A stretch of DNA of 64,000 nucleotides from Burkholderiales bacterium (GTDB lineage Bacteria > Pseudomonadota > Gammaproteobacteria > Burkholderiales > Burkholderiaceae_E): contig JAPOKJ010000004.1 in the NCBI GenBank assembly GCA_029977705.1, positions 1 to 64,000 on the forward strand, in the 5' to 3' direction. Made by a program: the position numbers and the translations under genes. Below, one piece after another: positions 27,595-36,584 of this stretch (the stretch's first letter is position 1; each line of letters starts with the position of its first letter). A model generated the notes under the pieces. It was not told the DNA's origin. It searched no databases and was given only the letters and a program-made list of their open reading frames with translations.

Positions 27595-29773
27595 GGACGT
27601 CTGCCATGACCGGCTCGGTGCGGCACAAGGCCTGGCTCATCCAGGGGGGTGCCGATGCCAGGTAGCGGGCAAAGGCATCGCCTGGCGACCCTGCCGGGCG
27701 GGAAGCCTGGGCGTCGGAGAGGCCCGGGGCCCTGGAGCCGGCGCCCGGGAAACGCTGTGCGGCCTGCGCCTGGGAAGGTCGGCGCGCGGTGTCGACCACC
27801 TGGATCATCGCCATCATGCCTTTGTCCTCATGCTCGAGGATGTGGCAGTGGTACATGTAACGGCCCGCCTGTTCGGGCTGGTCGAAGCGCACCCGCAGCA
27901 GGATCCAGCCGCCCGGATTGATCGGGAAATTGTCATGCCAGATGCCGGCCCCGCTGGCCTTGCCCGCGTGCAGCGGGCGCGGGCCGTCGCGGTGGTCGAG
28001 CACCTCGAAGCGGGCCTGGTGCAAATGGAAGTTGTGGACCTCATCGGAGTCGTTGCGCACCACCCAGCGCTCCTCATAGCCACGGGCCAGGTCGGCATGG
28101 ATGCACAGGTCGATCCGTGACGGATCGAAGGCCCGGTAGGCCTTGCGCGGCAGGTCGATCACCGCAGGCTGCCCCCCGACCAGGGCATGCGGTCCGGAGA
28201 CGGCCATCCCGAAGCGTTCCTTGCCCGCCACCATGTCATTGCGCAAGCCGATCAGCCGATACTGGCCCTCGGCGATTCGGGTGGGTCCGTTGCTGCAGGG
28301 AGGCTCCACCGGTACCGGCGTCGCTGCAGCACGGGCCTGCGGCGCCTGTCTCACCGAAACCCCGAGCGGGCCCGGATCATGCTCGGACCGGTAGGTCTCG
28401 ATCGACTCGATGCGTACCCGCATCAGGTCGGCCTGGGGCCATTGATCCGCCCCCAGGTTGGGGCCGGCCGTCTCCAGCACCGCCTCGATGCCGGGCATGG
28501 TGCAAGGCGTACCCGGACGATCGGGCAGGCGCTGCAGCACGCGGCAGACATGCAGCGGATCGACATGCACATCGACCCGGGCACTGGGCAGCAGCATCAT
28601 CTCGTGCTGGTAGTTGGCCTGTGCCTTCGACTGATGGAAGGCCACGCCATCACCGCCAACCACCTGCAGGGGCACCACCTGACCGGCATGCTGACGGGGC
28701 GCGGTGATGCGCAACTGCAGCTCGTAACTCACGGTGCCGCTCACATTCGCGATCCGCCAGACCTGACGCTGCCCGCGCCCGATCTGAAGCTCGGGCTGCA
28801 ACTGGCCGTTGACCGTGAAGAGCCAGACACCACCGCCCTTGCCGGCACGACACCAGGCTTGCGGCGCACGGGCCTGCCCGCCGCACAGGTCCGGCGTGAA
28901 CGAAGGGTTGTAGCGATAGGCATTGGCGCGCCCTGGAATCGCCGCGAGCTGCAGGTCCTTGAGCATCAGGTGGACCTGCTGCGTCTGGCGGCGCAGGGCA
29001 CGTTCCTCTTCCGCCCTTTGCGGATCCTGTCCGATCCTGTCGCTCTCAGGCACCTGCGCCTGGTCGGCGGCCGTACCCGTCAACGCCGAGTAGCGCGCAT
29101 AGGCGGTGCTCCAGATGTCGCCCACCGAAATCAGGCCGCTCATGCCGGCGCCCACCTGGGCGCCAGCCACCTCATGCACATGCGGGTGATACCAGGACAT
29201 GCCATAAGGGTGCGAGGCCGGCAGGCTCACCCTGAAGCCGGCCAGCCCACTTTCGCGGGCATGGGGATCGTTGCTGTCCGGACGGCCCGGGCGGGCACAC
29301 GGGCCGCCGCCACGGACAGACGAGGCCCGACGCCCCGACTCGAGGACGAGCATCGAATGGTCCCCATACTGGCCGAGGGCATCCTTGCTGTTGGGGTGGA
29401 CCAGCAGCCCATGCACATGCAGGTTGGTCTGGTCGGCACGCATGTGCTTGCCGGCCTCGGGCGCAGCACAAGGCAGATCGTTGATCAGGGTGAAGGCCAG
29501 GCTGCGGCCGGGCTCGGTGCGCCAGGTGGCAGGCCGAAGGGTCGGGGTCTCGCCGTTGATGCCGTACAGCATCAAGCCGTCGACCCGGCCCTTGAAACCT
29601 TCGATCACCACCGGCTCGCGCGGCACCGTCGCCAACACCCGGATCGGCTGGTCGCCATCGACGATGCGCGGCTGCTGCAGGGCCGGGCCTGCAAGGCTTG
29701 CCGCCGCCATCAGGGACAGGCTGGCACCGGTCACCCGGCGGATGAATCGGGACAGGAGACGGTGGACGGGCAT
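27581..29773 (-). CDS. Multicopper oxidase
   Basis: A 730-residue exported oxidase with a signal-like N-terminus. All four copper motifs are seen: HVHG at 119-122, WYHPHVH at 194-200, HNFHLHQARF, and HCHILEHEDKGMM with His642, Cys643, His644, His648 and the axial Met653. It is longer than laccase/CopA proteins (about 500-600) because of inserts around 130-180 and 215-330 and a proline-rich C-terminal tail after 665. Substrate may be metal ions or phenolics. It diverges from an AraC regulator 17 bp away, a plausible control partner. Confidence 0.88.
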   Translation of the reverse strand: MPVHRLLSRFIRRVTGASLSLMAAASLAGPALQQPRIVDGDQPIRVLATVPREPVVIEGFKGRVDGLMLYGINGETPTLRPATWRTEPGRSLAFTLINDLPCAAPEAGKHMRADQTNLHVHGLLVHPNSKDALGQYGDHSMLVLESGRRASSVRGGGPCARPGRPDSNDPHARESGLAGFRVSLPASHPYGMSWYHPHVHEVAGAQVGAGMSGLISVGDIWSTAYARYSALTGTAADQAQVPESDRIGQDPQRAEEERALRRQTQQVHLMLKDLQLAAIPGRANAYRYNPSFTPDLCGGQARAPQAWCRAGKGGGVWLFTVNGQLQPELQIGRGQRQVWRIANVSGTVSYELQLRITAPRQHAGQVVPLQVVGGDGVAFHQSKAQANYQHEMMLLPSARVDVHVDPLHVCRVLQRLPDRPGTPCTMPGIEAVLETAGPNLGADQWPQADLMRVRIESIETYRSEHDPGPLGVSVRQAPQARAAATPVPVEPPCSNGPTRIAEGQYRLIGLRNDMVAGKERFGMAVSGPHALVGGQPAVIDLPRKAYRAFDPSRIDLCIHADLARGYEERWVVRNDSDEVHNFHLHQARFEVLDHRDGPRPLHAGKASGAGIWHDNFPINPGGWILLRVRFDQPEQAGRYMYHCHILEHEDKGMMAMIQVVDTARRPSQAQAAQRFPGAGSRAPGLSDAQASRPAGSPGDAFARYLASAPPWMSQALCRTEPVMADVLSRR

Positions 29774-29790
29774 GCTGCCATGATAGCGCC

Positions 29791-30798
29791 ATGTCTTTGC
29801 TGGTCAGAAGCGCTTCCCTTACCGACTATGGGGCTGTTGCCCGCGACCTCGGGCTGGATCCTGAGCCCCTGGTCCTGGCCGCGCGCCTGCCCCTTGCGGC
29901 GCTCAGCAATCCGGACCAGCGCGTGCCCGGCGGCGCCGTCAGGCGGTTGCTCGAGGCCTCGGCGGAACGGGCCGACGCGCAGGACTTCGGCCTGCGCATG
30001 GCGGCGCGCCGCCAGCTGGACAACCTGGGACCGGTTGGGCTGCTGGTCCAGGAGGCCAGCGACCTGGGAACGGCCCTGGCGGCCCTGGTGCGCTATGTCC
30101 GGTTCCAGAATGAATCGTTGCGGCTGGCACTGATGGACATGGACGATTCGGTATTGGTGCGCACCGAAATCCTGATGAAGCGGGCGCATCCGATCCGTCA
30201 ATCCGTCGAACTGTCGATTGGTGTGCAGCACCGCATCATGCAGGGGCTGCTGGGTCGCCACTGGCGGCCCTTGCAGGTCTGCTTCCGGCATGGCGCACCG
30301 CGCCAGTTGCGCACCCATCGCAGCGTCTTCGCCCAGGTACCCCTGGTCTTCGGCGCCGACTATGACGGGATCGCCGTGCGTCGCACCGACCTGGCCAAGC
30401 CCATCGGTCGTGGCGGCACGGCCTTGTCCGAGATGACGCGTCGCTACCTGGACAGTCTGAACCTGCAGACCGAAGACCCCTGGGTGGATCGCACTGCCCT
30501 GCTGATCAAGGCCTTGCTGCCGGCCGGGCTTTGCAGCAGCGAAGCGGTGGCGACGCAGATGGGCATCGACCGCCGCACCCTGCACCGGCGGCTGGCGCGC
30601 GAAGGCAGCCATTTTGGACAGGTACTGGACCAGGTGCGGCGCGAGCTGGCGCCACGTTACCTGGCCGCCGCCGACCGCAGCCTGGCCGATGTGGCGCAAA
30701 TGCTTGGATTCTCGGCGGGCAGCGCCTTGTCACGCTGGTTCAGCGCGGCTTTCGGCTGCAGTCTGAGCCAGTGGCGGCGCGCTCACTCCGGCTTGTAG
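29791..30798 (+). CDS. AraC-family transcriptional regulator
   Basis: A 335-residue regulator. The N-terminal ligand domain (about 20-205) resembles the arabinose-binding-like domain (PF12625) of OruR/ArgR-type regulators. The C-terminal AraC double helix-turn-helix (about 245-330) includes GIDRRTLHRRLAREGSHFGQVLDQVRRELA and LADVAQMLGFSAGSALSRWFSAAFG. It diverges from the multicopper oxidase and converges on a Bug-receptor gene with a 16-bp overlap. It may regulate either the oxidase or the Bug/TauD operon. Confidence 0.9.
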   Translation: MSLLVRSASLTDYGAVARDLGLDPEPLVLAARLPLAALSNPDQRVPGGAVRRLLEASAERADAQDFGLRMAARRQLDNLGPVGLLVQEASDLGTALAALVRYVRFQNESLRLALMDMDDSVLVRTEILMKRAHPIRQSVELSIGVQHRIMQGLLGRHWRPLQVCFRHGAPRQLRTHRSVFAQVPLVFGADYDGIAVRRTDLAKPIGRGGTALSEMTRRYLDSLNLQTEDPWVDRTALLIKALLPAGLCSSEAVATQMGIDRRTLHRRLAREGSHFGQVLDQVRRELAPRYLAAADRSLADVAQMLGFSAGSALSRWFSAAFGCSLSQWRRAHSGL

Positions 30799-31775
30799 CC
30801 CACCGACTTGAGCAGGGTCCCCATCTGTTCGTATTCCCTCGCCAGCAGCTGTGACAAGGCCTCGGGCGACAGACCCCGGGGCGCAGACGCGCCCTGGCTG
30901 CGAAATTTCTCCGCGACATCGGGGCGCTTGAGTACCTTGTCGACCTCGGCCCGGATGCGCATGAGGATCGTCGAGGGCACCTGGGCCGAAGCCCACAGAC
31001 CCATCCAGGTGAGTCCCTCCACCTTGGGGTAGCCCTGCTCGGCGAAGGTCGGCACGTCCGGCAGGAATTCCGAGCGCGTCGGCGCTGCCAGTGCGATGGC
31101 CTTGAACTTGCCCGCCTTGAGGGGCTGGATCGAGGTCGACACGCCGGAAAACATCAAGGGCACCTGGCCGCCCATCAGGTCGGTGACCGCCGGTGGAATC
31201 CCTTTGTAGCCGACATGGATCAGCTCGATGCCAGCCTCACGGGCCAGCACCACGCCCAGGGTGTGCGAGGCGGTGCCCGGGCTGTAGGAGGCATAGGGCA
31301 CGCCCTTGGGTTGAGTCTTGATCCACTTGATCAGCTCGGCCAAGGTGCGGGCCGGTACCTCGTTGTTGGCAATCAGCAGCAAGGCCCCCTGGTACAGCTC
31401 GGCAATCGGCTTGATGTCGTTGAGCGGGTGGAAGGGCATCTTGACCGAGTGAGGCACCTCGCTCATCGCCGAATTGACCGACACCAGAAGGGTGTGACCA
31501 TCGGGCGCCGCGCGCAGGACCTCGGACGTTCCGATCGTACCCGAGCCACCGGCCCTGACGTCCACGATGAACGGCTTGCCAAGGGTCGTGGCCAGCGCGT
31601 CGCCGACGATGCGCGCAGACACATCAGCCGCACCGCCTGCGACGCCATTGACCACGATGCGCACGGTCTTTTCGGGCCATGCGGCCTGGGCCTGACTCAG
31701 TCGCGGTGCGGCAATAGAGGCCGCAACGCCGAGGAGGGATTGGCTGAAACGGCGTCGTTGTGAGGGCAATCTCAT
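30783..31775 (-). CDS. Bug-type tripartite tricarboxylate receptor
   Basis: A 330-residue periplasmic receptor with an Arg-rich signal (RRRFSQSLLGVAASIAAPRL, ending near SQAQA). Family motifs are PEKTVRIVVNGVAGGAADVSAR, VDVRAGGSGTIG and APDGHTLL. The start codon directly follows the TAA of the upstream dioxygenase gene (TAAATG), so the two are translationally coupled. The coupling suggests that the receptor imports the substrate of the neighbouring dioxygenases. Confidence 0.9.
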   Translation of the reverse strand: MRLPSQRRRFSQSLLGVAASIAAPRLSQAQAAWPEKTVRIVVNGVAGGAADVSARIVGDALATTLGKPFIVDVRAGGSGTIGTSEVLRAAPDGHTLLVSVNSAMSEVPHSVKMPFHPLNDIKPIAELYQGALLLIANNEVPARTLAELIKWIKTQPKGVPYASYSPGTASHTLGVVLAREAGIELIHVGYKGIPPAVTDLMGGQVPLMFSGVSTSIQPLKAGKFKAIALAAPTRSEFLPDVPTFAEQGYPKVEGLTWMGLWASAQVPSTILMRIRAEVDKVLKRPDVAEKFRSQGASAPRGLSPEALSQLLAREYEQMGTLLKSVGYKPE

Positions 31776-32840
31776 TTAGCTGTGTACCAGTTCGTTGCGT
31801 CGTGCCGACAGATCGAAGATCGGCGGCTTGGGGTTGGCCTGCCAGCGCTCGGTATCCTCGAAGCGCTCACGATACGAGGCCGGCAGGCGGGTGATGCGGC
31901 CCGTGTCGAGCCACAACCGCAGCAAGTAGCGGCGCCGTTCGTGCTCGGGCCAGTCCTCGTAGGCCGTGCGCGAATGCAGCGTACTGTAATTGCACAGGAA
32001 CTGCATTTCGCCGCGCTGAAAATCGACCTCGACAAAGTACTGGGGGTCGTTGCAAAGGCGGTCCATCAGGTCGAAGGCCTCGATCTGCTGCGCCGTCAGG
32101 CGAGGTACCTGCTCGAAGCGCTGCGCCGATTTCATGAAGGTGCGGTTGTAGCGCACGAACAGGCGCTCGCCCTCCCACTCGAAGATCGATCCGGTGTACC
32201 AGGGCAACTTGCCTTCAGGCTCCTCGCCACGCCGGTCCAGGTAGAAGGGTGAACAGAACACCGGCATCAGGTCGGGGCGCTGCGCCAGCACCGCGTTGTA
32301 CAGGGCGGTGGAGCTGACAAAGCGCGACTGGCCGCCGGACTTGGCGGTCTGCAGGCACAGCAGGCCGACCACATCAAGGGCATCGTTGTGGAAGGGCAGC
32401 AGCAGCTTGGTCTGGTAGCCGCGGGCACCGTTGTTGTTGCGGTAGTCCACGCCCAGGTCGGTGACATGGCCGAGCAGGTCGCCCTGCATGTTCTGGGCCT
32501 TGCCCTTGCCCAGGTAGCTGCCAATCCCCCAGTAGATCAGTGCTGCATCCTCGACCGACAAGGCGTCGATGTTGAAGCCACGGACCACGGCCAGACCCTT
32601 GCCATTGACCAGTTGCTCGCACATCGCCGCCAGTCGCGGCGCCAGGCCTGGCAAGGGAAAGTCCTCACGGCCCAGTTCAGGAATGTGCCGGCCCTTGGCG
32701 CGGGCATGGGCCAGCGCGGCCATCAGTTCACGGTTGTCGGCAGCGTCAAGATGGACGATCCAGTCGTCGGTGGCCAGCAATTGCTCGCGCGTCCAGGCGC
32801 TCGGGTGATGGTAGGGCCGGGGAGCGAAGGGGGCGTTCAT
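31776..32840 (-). CDS. TauD/TfdA-family 2-oxoglutarate-dependent dioxygenase
   Basis: A 354-residue Fe(II) and 2-oxoglutarate dioxygenase. The metal site is His151-x-Asp153 (FHNDALDV) with the distal His in YSTLHSRTAYEDW, followed by an Arg-rich strand RRRYLLRLWLDTGR for 2-oxoglutarate. Relatives hydroxylate or cleave sulfonates, phenoxyacetates and diverse carboxylates. It is about 25-30% longer than TauD. The second gene of this family lies 30 bp upstream on the same strand, and the Bug receptor is coupled downstream. Confidence 0.88.
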   Translation of the reverse strand: MNAPFAPRPYHHPSAWTREQLLATDDWIVHLDAADNRELMAALAHARAKGRHIPELGREDFPLPGLAPRLAAMCEQLVNGKGLAVVRGFNIDALSVEDAALIYWGIGSYLGKGKAQNMQGDLLGHVTDLGVDYRNNNGARGYQTKLLLPFHNDALDVVGLLCLQTAKSGGQSRFVSSTALYNAVLAQRPDLMPVFCSPFYLDRRGEEPEGKLPWYTGSIFEWEGERLFVRYNRTFMKSAQRFEQVPRLTAQQIEAFDLMDRLCNDPQYFVEVDFQRGEMQFLCNYSTLHSRTAYEDWPEHERRRYLLRLWLDTGRITRLPASYRERFEDTERWQANPKPPIFDLSARRNELVHS

Positions 32841-32870
32841 GAGGGAACTCCTGGGTGATGGGGTTGAAGC

Positions 32871-33959
32871 TCAACAGGCATCGAGCGGTGCCACCAGGGG
32901 CACCCCTGGCACGTTGATGCCATTGGGGCGGCCACTGGCGGTCGGGCCCTGGAAGGCCTGGGTCGAATGGGGCGGCAGGGCCGGGCCCCGGTCACTGCTC
33001 AGCCACAGGCGCAGCAGGTGCCGCTTGTCCTCGAACCTGTCCCAGTCCTCGTACTCGGTACGCGAATGCATGATGCTGTGGTTGGAGACAATCTGCATGT
33101 CACCCACGCGGAATTCCATGTCCAGGCGAATGCCATCCTCATCGGCAATCGCATTGACCCATTCCATCGCCTCGCGCTGCTGCGCGGTGAGCTTGGGCAC
33201 GCCCGGCAGGTCCTGCCCCTTGTTGATGGCACTGGCCACGAACCAGGCGATCATGCGCCCGCCCCAGGGCGTGAACAGCGGACTGGCAACCCAGGGCTTT
33301 TCGCCCGGGCCGACCTCGCCCCAGCGCGACAGGTAATAGGGTTGCTGCAGCACCTCGGCCAGATCGGGGCGCCGTCGGACGATCTCGTTCCAGACCGTCG
33401 TGGAACTGGCGATGCGCGATTTGCCACCGCTTCGGGCAGGCCGCAGGCACAGCAGGGCGACGCTGTCACCGCCATCGGTATGAAACTTCAACTCGGCCGT
33501 GGTCTGGTAGCCGCGCGTGGTCGGCGCCGCATAATCCAGGCCCAGATCCTTCACGTGGCCAAGCACATGGCCCTTGCCGTTCTGCGAGACTGCCTGCCCG
33601 AAATAGGCCCCGATGCCGCGAAAGGCAATGGCGGCTTCTTCGATCGTATGACGCTGCGCCTCGAACCCGCGCAGCAGCACGAAACCGCGGCCGCTGTGCA
33701 CCTCGTCATGCAGCCGTGCCAGCACCGGGGCCAGCCGCGGCAAGGGAAAGTCGGCGGTGGTCATGTGGACCAGGCTGGCACCCCTGGCCTTGGCATGGGG
33801 GATCGCGGCCTCGATGTCGGCCAGTTCGTCAGCGCTGAAATGATGGATCCACTCGCTGCTCGAGGCCATCGCGCGGGCATCCCAGGCCTGGGCGTTGTTG
33901 AAGGTTGGCAGGGCTGCTGCGGTCGTGGCGCGGGCCTCGGGGACCAGGGCAGTGCTCAT
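32871..33959 (-). CDS. TauD/TfdA-family 2-oxoglutarate-dependent dioxygenase
   Basis: A 362-residue paralogue of the next gene in the operon, with His160-x-Asp162 (KFHTDGGDSV), the distal His in HSIMHSRTEYEDW and the Arg strand KRHLLRLWLSSDRG. The shared architecture (LPRLAP, GKGxxLGHVxDLGLDY) points to an old tandem duplication. GGAAGGAAG precedes the ATG at 33959. It is the first gene of the dioxygenase/dioxygenase/Bug operon, with about 250 bp of promoter region upstream. Confidence 0.88.
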   Translation of the reverse strand: MSTALVPEARATTAAALPTFNNAQAWDARAMASSSEWIHHFSADELADIEAAIPHAKARGASLVHMTTADFPLPRLAPVLARLHDEVHSGRGFVLLRGFEAQRHTIEEAAIAFRGIGAYFGQAVSQNGKGHVLGHVKDLGLDYAAPTTRGYQTTAELKFHTDGGDSVALLCLRPARSGGKSRIASSTTVWNEIVRRRPDLAEVLQQPYYLSRWGEVGPGEKPWVASPLFTPWGGRMIAWFVASAINKGQDLPGVPKLTAQQREAMEWVNAIADEDGIRLDMEFRVGDMQIVSNHSIMHSRTEYEDWDRFEDKRHLLRLWLSSDRGPALPPHSTQAFQGPTASGRPNGINVPGVPLVAPLDAC

Positions 33960-34211
33960 CGGATGCTTCCTTCCATGATGCGGGCGACAGGCCCGGGCGG
34001 CCCGAAGGGCTCCCCGGAACGGGATGGGCCCAAGATAGGGCAAGCCCAGCCTGCCTGCATGACATTTTGGGACAGGATCGTTCCATTTGGAGCCCCGGAC
34101 CAGATTCCGGAACAGCGCCCTGGCTTCAGAACAGCGGCTGCGCCAAAGTCCTGCCATCGGCTATCTTGCAGAGGGCGCACCCTTCGCCGCGCCTACCCTG
34201 ACAGGACTGCC

Positions 34212-35198
34212 ATGACCTCACGAAGCCGCGCCCTGCGCTGTGACACCCTCGCCCCGGACCTGCAAGGCCTGGCCCTGACCGAGATCGACGTGCCGCCTCC
34301 GGGACCGAAACAGATCCTGCTGAGGGTTCGGGCCGCCGCCCTGAACTTTCCGGACGTGCTGATGACCGAAGGCAAGTACCAGTACAAGCCGCCCATGCCC
34401 TTCATTCCGGGAACCGAGGGCGCAGGGGAGGTCATCGCCTGCGGCGCTGAGGTCAGCACCTGCAAGCCGGGCGACCATCTGGCCTTTCATCGCCGCTCCG
34501 GTGCCATCGCCGAACAGGTGTTGCTGGATGAGGCCGATGTGGCGCCGATGCCGCGGGGCTTCAGCTACGCGCAAGCCGCCGGCTGGCATGTGGGTGCCAT
34601 CACCGCCTACACGGGGCTGGTGATCCGCGGCCAGTTGCAGCCCGGCGAAACCGCCCTGATCCATGGCGCGAGCGGCGGCATGGGCATCCCGGCGGTACAA
34701 CTGGCGGCCCATCTGGGCGCCCAGGTGATCGCGACCGGGACCTCGGACGAGAAACTCGAGGTGGTCAAGGCTGCCGGCGCCCACCATGTCCTGAATCTTC
34801 GTCACGGCTTTCGCGAACAGGTCAAGGCGCTGACCAGCGGGCACGGGGCCGACGTGATCTATGACCCGGTGGGCGGCGATGTCTTCGACGAATCCGTGCG
34901 CTGCATCAACTGGGGTGGACGTCTGGTGATCATCGGCTTTGCCGGCGGCCGCATCCCGACGGTGCCGGTGAACATGCCCCTGATCAAGGGCTTCTCGGTG
35001 GTGGGCTGCCGCGCCGGCGAAGAAGTCCGGCGCAATCCGGTACGCGGCGCCCAGACCCTGCGCACGCTCAAGCAACTGGCCGATGACGGGCTGTTCAAGC
35101 CGCATGTCGGCGCCACCTACTCGCTGGATCAATCGATCGATGCCCTGCGCTCACTGATCGAGCGGCGCCATGCCGGAAAGGTGGTGGTACTGCTGTGA
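34212..35198 (+). CDS. Zinc-independent MDR oxidoreductase (quinone oxidoreductase-like)
   Basis: A 328-residue medium-chain dehydrogenase/reductase. It begins with the MDR-type ALRCDTLAPDLQGLALTEI and GPKQILLRVRAAALNFPDVLMTEGKYQ, followed by a GroES-like fold. The NADPH-binding loop is HGASGGMGIPAVQLA near 155-170. The Zn-binding cysteines of alcohol dehydrogenases are absent, so it belongs to the quinone oxidoreductase/enoyl reductase group. It diverges from the dioxygenase operon and overlaps the next gene by 4 bp (GTGA). Confidence 0.88.
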   Translation: MTSRSRALRCDTLAPDLQGLALTEIDVPPPGPKQILLRVRAAALNFPDVLMTEGKYQYKPPMPFIPGTEGAGEVIACGAEVSTCKPGDHLAFHRRSGAIAEQVLLDEADVAPMPRGFSYAQAAGWHVGAITAYTGLVIRGQLQPGETALIHGASGGMGIPAVQLAAHLGAQVIATGTSDEKLEVVKAAGAHHVLNLRHGFREQVKALTSGHGADVIYDPVGGDVFDESVRCINWGGRLVIIGFAGGRIPTVPVNMPLIKGFSVVGCRAGEEVRRNPVRGAQTLRTLKQLADDGLFKPHVGATYSLDQSIDALRSLIERRHAGKVVVLL

Positions 35199-36562
35199 GA
35201 CCCTTCCTGCGCTCCCTCGCTGGCCTTCTGTTGTGCGGTCTGGGCCTGGGCCTGTCCAACCCTGCGTCGGCCCAGGCCACGCCCTCACCCGGCATGCGTG
35301 AAGCCTTCCTGGCCTTTTTCCCGATGTACGAGATGGCGCGCCTGCGCCAGCAGGCCCTGTCCAATGCACCAGGCCGCCGCGTGGCAGCCCTCAATCAGTT
35401 CGGACATGCGCGCAAGCTGCTGGATCACCGCGACCGCAGCGTGACGGCGCCAAACAACGACACCCTCTACTCCTCAGCCTGGCTGGACCTGTCCCTGGGT
35501 CCGGTGATCGTCGAAGTGCCCGACATGGGCAAGCGGTATTACTCGCTGCACTTCATGAACATCCATACCGACAACATCGCCATCCTCGGGCAGCGCAATG
35601 CCGGGGGCGGACCGCTGCGCGTGGCCCTGGTGCCGCCGGGATGGACAGGACCGGTGCCGGTCCACAGCCATCGCATCGATGCCGACAGCAACGACCTGTG
35701 GCTGCTGATCCGTACCCTGGTCGATGACCAGGACGATGTCGCTGTCGTGACGCGCCTGCAGGATGCCATGCGCCTGCTGCCCCCGCGGGACGAGGTGCAT
35801 TACACGCGCCAGAAGGAGGCGACCCCGATCGCCCCGACTGCCGAACAGTTTGTCGCGGTGGTCGATGAATTCCTGCAGCGCAACCCGCCTCGCGGCCGGG
35901 CCGCCCAGTGGGCGCAGCGTGCACAGGCGCTGGGCATCGGGCCGCAGACGGATCCGACACGCTGGTCCGGCCTGGGCGAGGAGACACGCAAGGCCTGGAA
36001 CGATGCCTGGCCGACACTGCGGGCCGAATTGCTGCGTCCGCAAGCCATTGCCTTCAATCGCAAGGACGGCTGGAATCTGCCGCCTCCCGGTGTGGGTCAG
36101 TGGGGTGATCGCATCGCGATGCGCGCCACGGTGGCACTGCGCGGCATTGGCGCGCTGGATTCCGACGAGGCCATGTACCTGAACACCCTGACCGACAAGG
36201 CGCAACAGCCACTCGATGGCCAGCAGCGCTACCGGATGCGCATACCGGCTGGCGGCATCCCGGTGCAGGGCTTCTGGAGCGTGACCATGTACCAGATCGA
36301 GCCCGATGGGCGCTTCTTCTTCGCCGCCAACCCGATCGGCCGCTACTCGATCGGCAATCGCACCAGGGGCCTGGTGGCCAATGGCGATGGCAGCATCGAC
36401 ATCCTGATGCAGGCCGATGCCCCCGACAACGAGAAGGACAGGGCCAACTGGCTGCCGACACCACGCGGGCCCTTCAGACTGTCCCTGCGCGCCTACCTGC
36501 CCTCGCCCGCATTTGTGCAGGGGCAGGTGGCGCTGCCTGATATCGAACGCATCGGCCGGTAA
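35195..36562 (+). CDS. DUF1254/DUF1214 exported protein
   Basis: A 455-residue protein with a signal peptide (LRSLAGLLLCGLGLGLSNPASAQ). It has an N-terminal DUF1254 part (FPMYEMARLRQQA, NNDTLYSSAWLDLSLGPVIVEVPDM, YYSLHFMNIHTDNIAILG) and a C-terminal DUF1214 part (GFWSVTMYQIEPDGRFF, YSIGNRTRGL, NWLPTPRGPFRLSLRAYLP). This pair is common in periplasmic proteins of unknown activity, often near catabolic operons. The GTG start overlaps the preceding stop (GTGA), so it is coupled to the oxidoreductase. No catalytic residues can be named. Confidence 0.85.
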   Translation: MRPFLRSLAGLLLCGLGLGLSNPASAQATPSPGMREAFLAFFPMYEMARLRQQALSNAPGRRVAALNQFGHARKLLDHRDRSVTAPNNDTLYSSAWLDLSLGPVIVEVPDMGKRYYSLHFMNIHTDNIAILGQRNAGGGPLRVALVPPGWTGPVPVHSHRIDADSNDLWLLIRTLVDDQDDVAVVTRLQDAMRLLPPRDEVHYTRQKEATPIAPTAEQFVAVVDEFLQRNPPRGRAAQWAQRAQALGIGPQTDPTRWSGLGEETRKAWNDAWPTLRAELLRPQAIAFNRKDGWNLPPPGVGQWGDRIAMRATVALRGIGALDSDEAMYLNTLTDKAQQPLDGQQRYRMRIPAGGIPVQGFWSVTMYQIEPDGRFFFAANPIGRYSIGNRTRGLVANGDGSIDILMQADAPDNEKDRANWLPTPRGPFRLSLRAYLPSPAFVQGQVALPDIERIGR

Positions 36563-36584
36563 AGGCTGAGGCCCCGCCTGGGGG

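Noticed and set aside
32967-35198. A 743-codon plus-strand open frame across the second TauD gene into the oxidoreductase
   Set aside because: The first 1.2 kb is antisense to a TauD gene with intact catalytic residues. The oxidoreductase starts at 34212 with a normal N-terminus.
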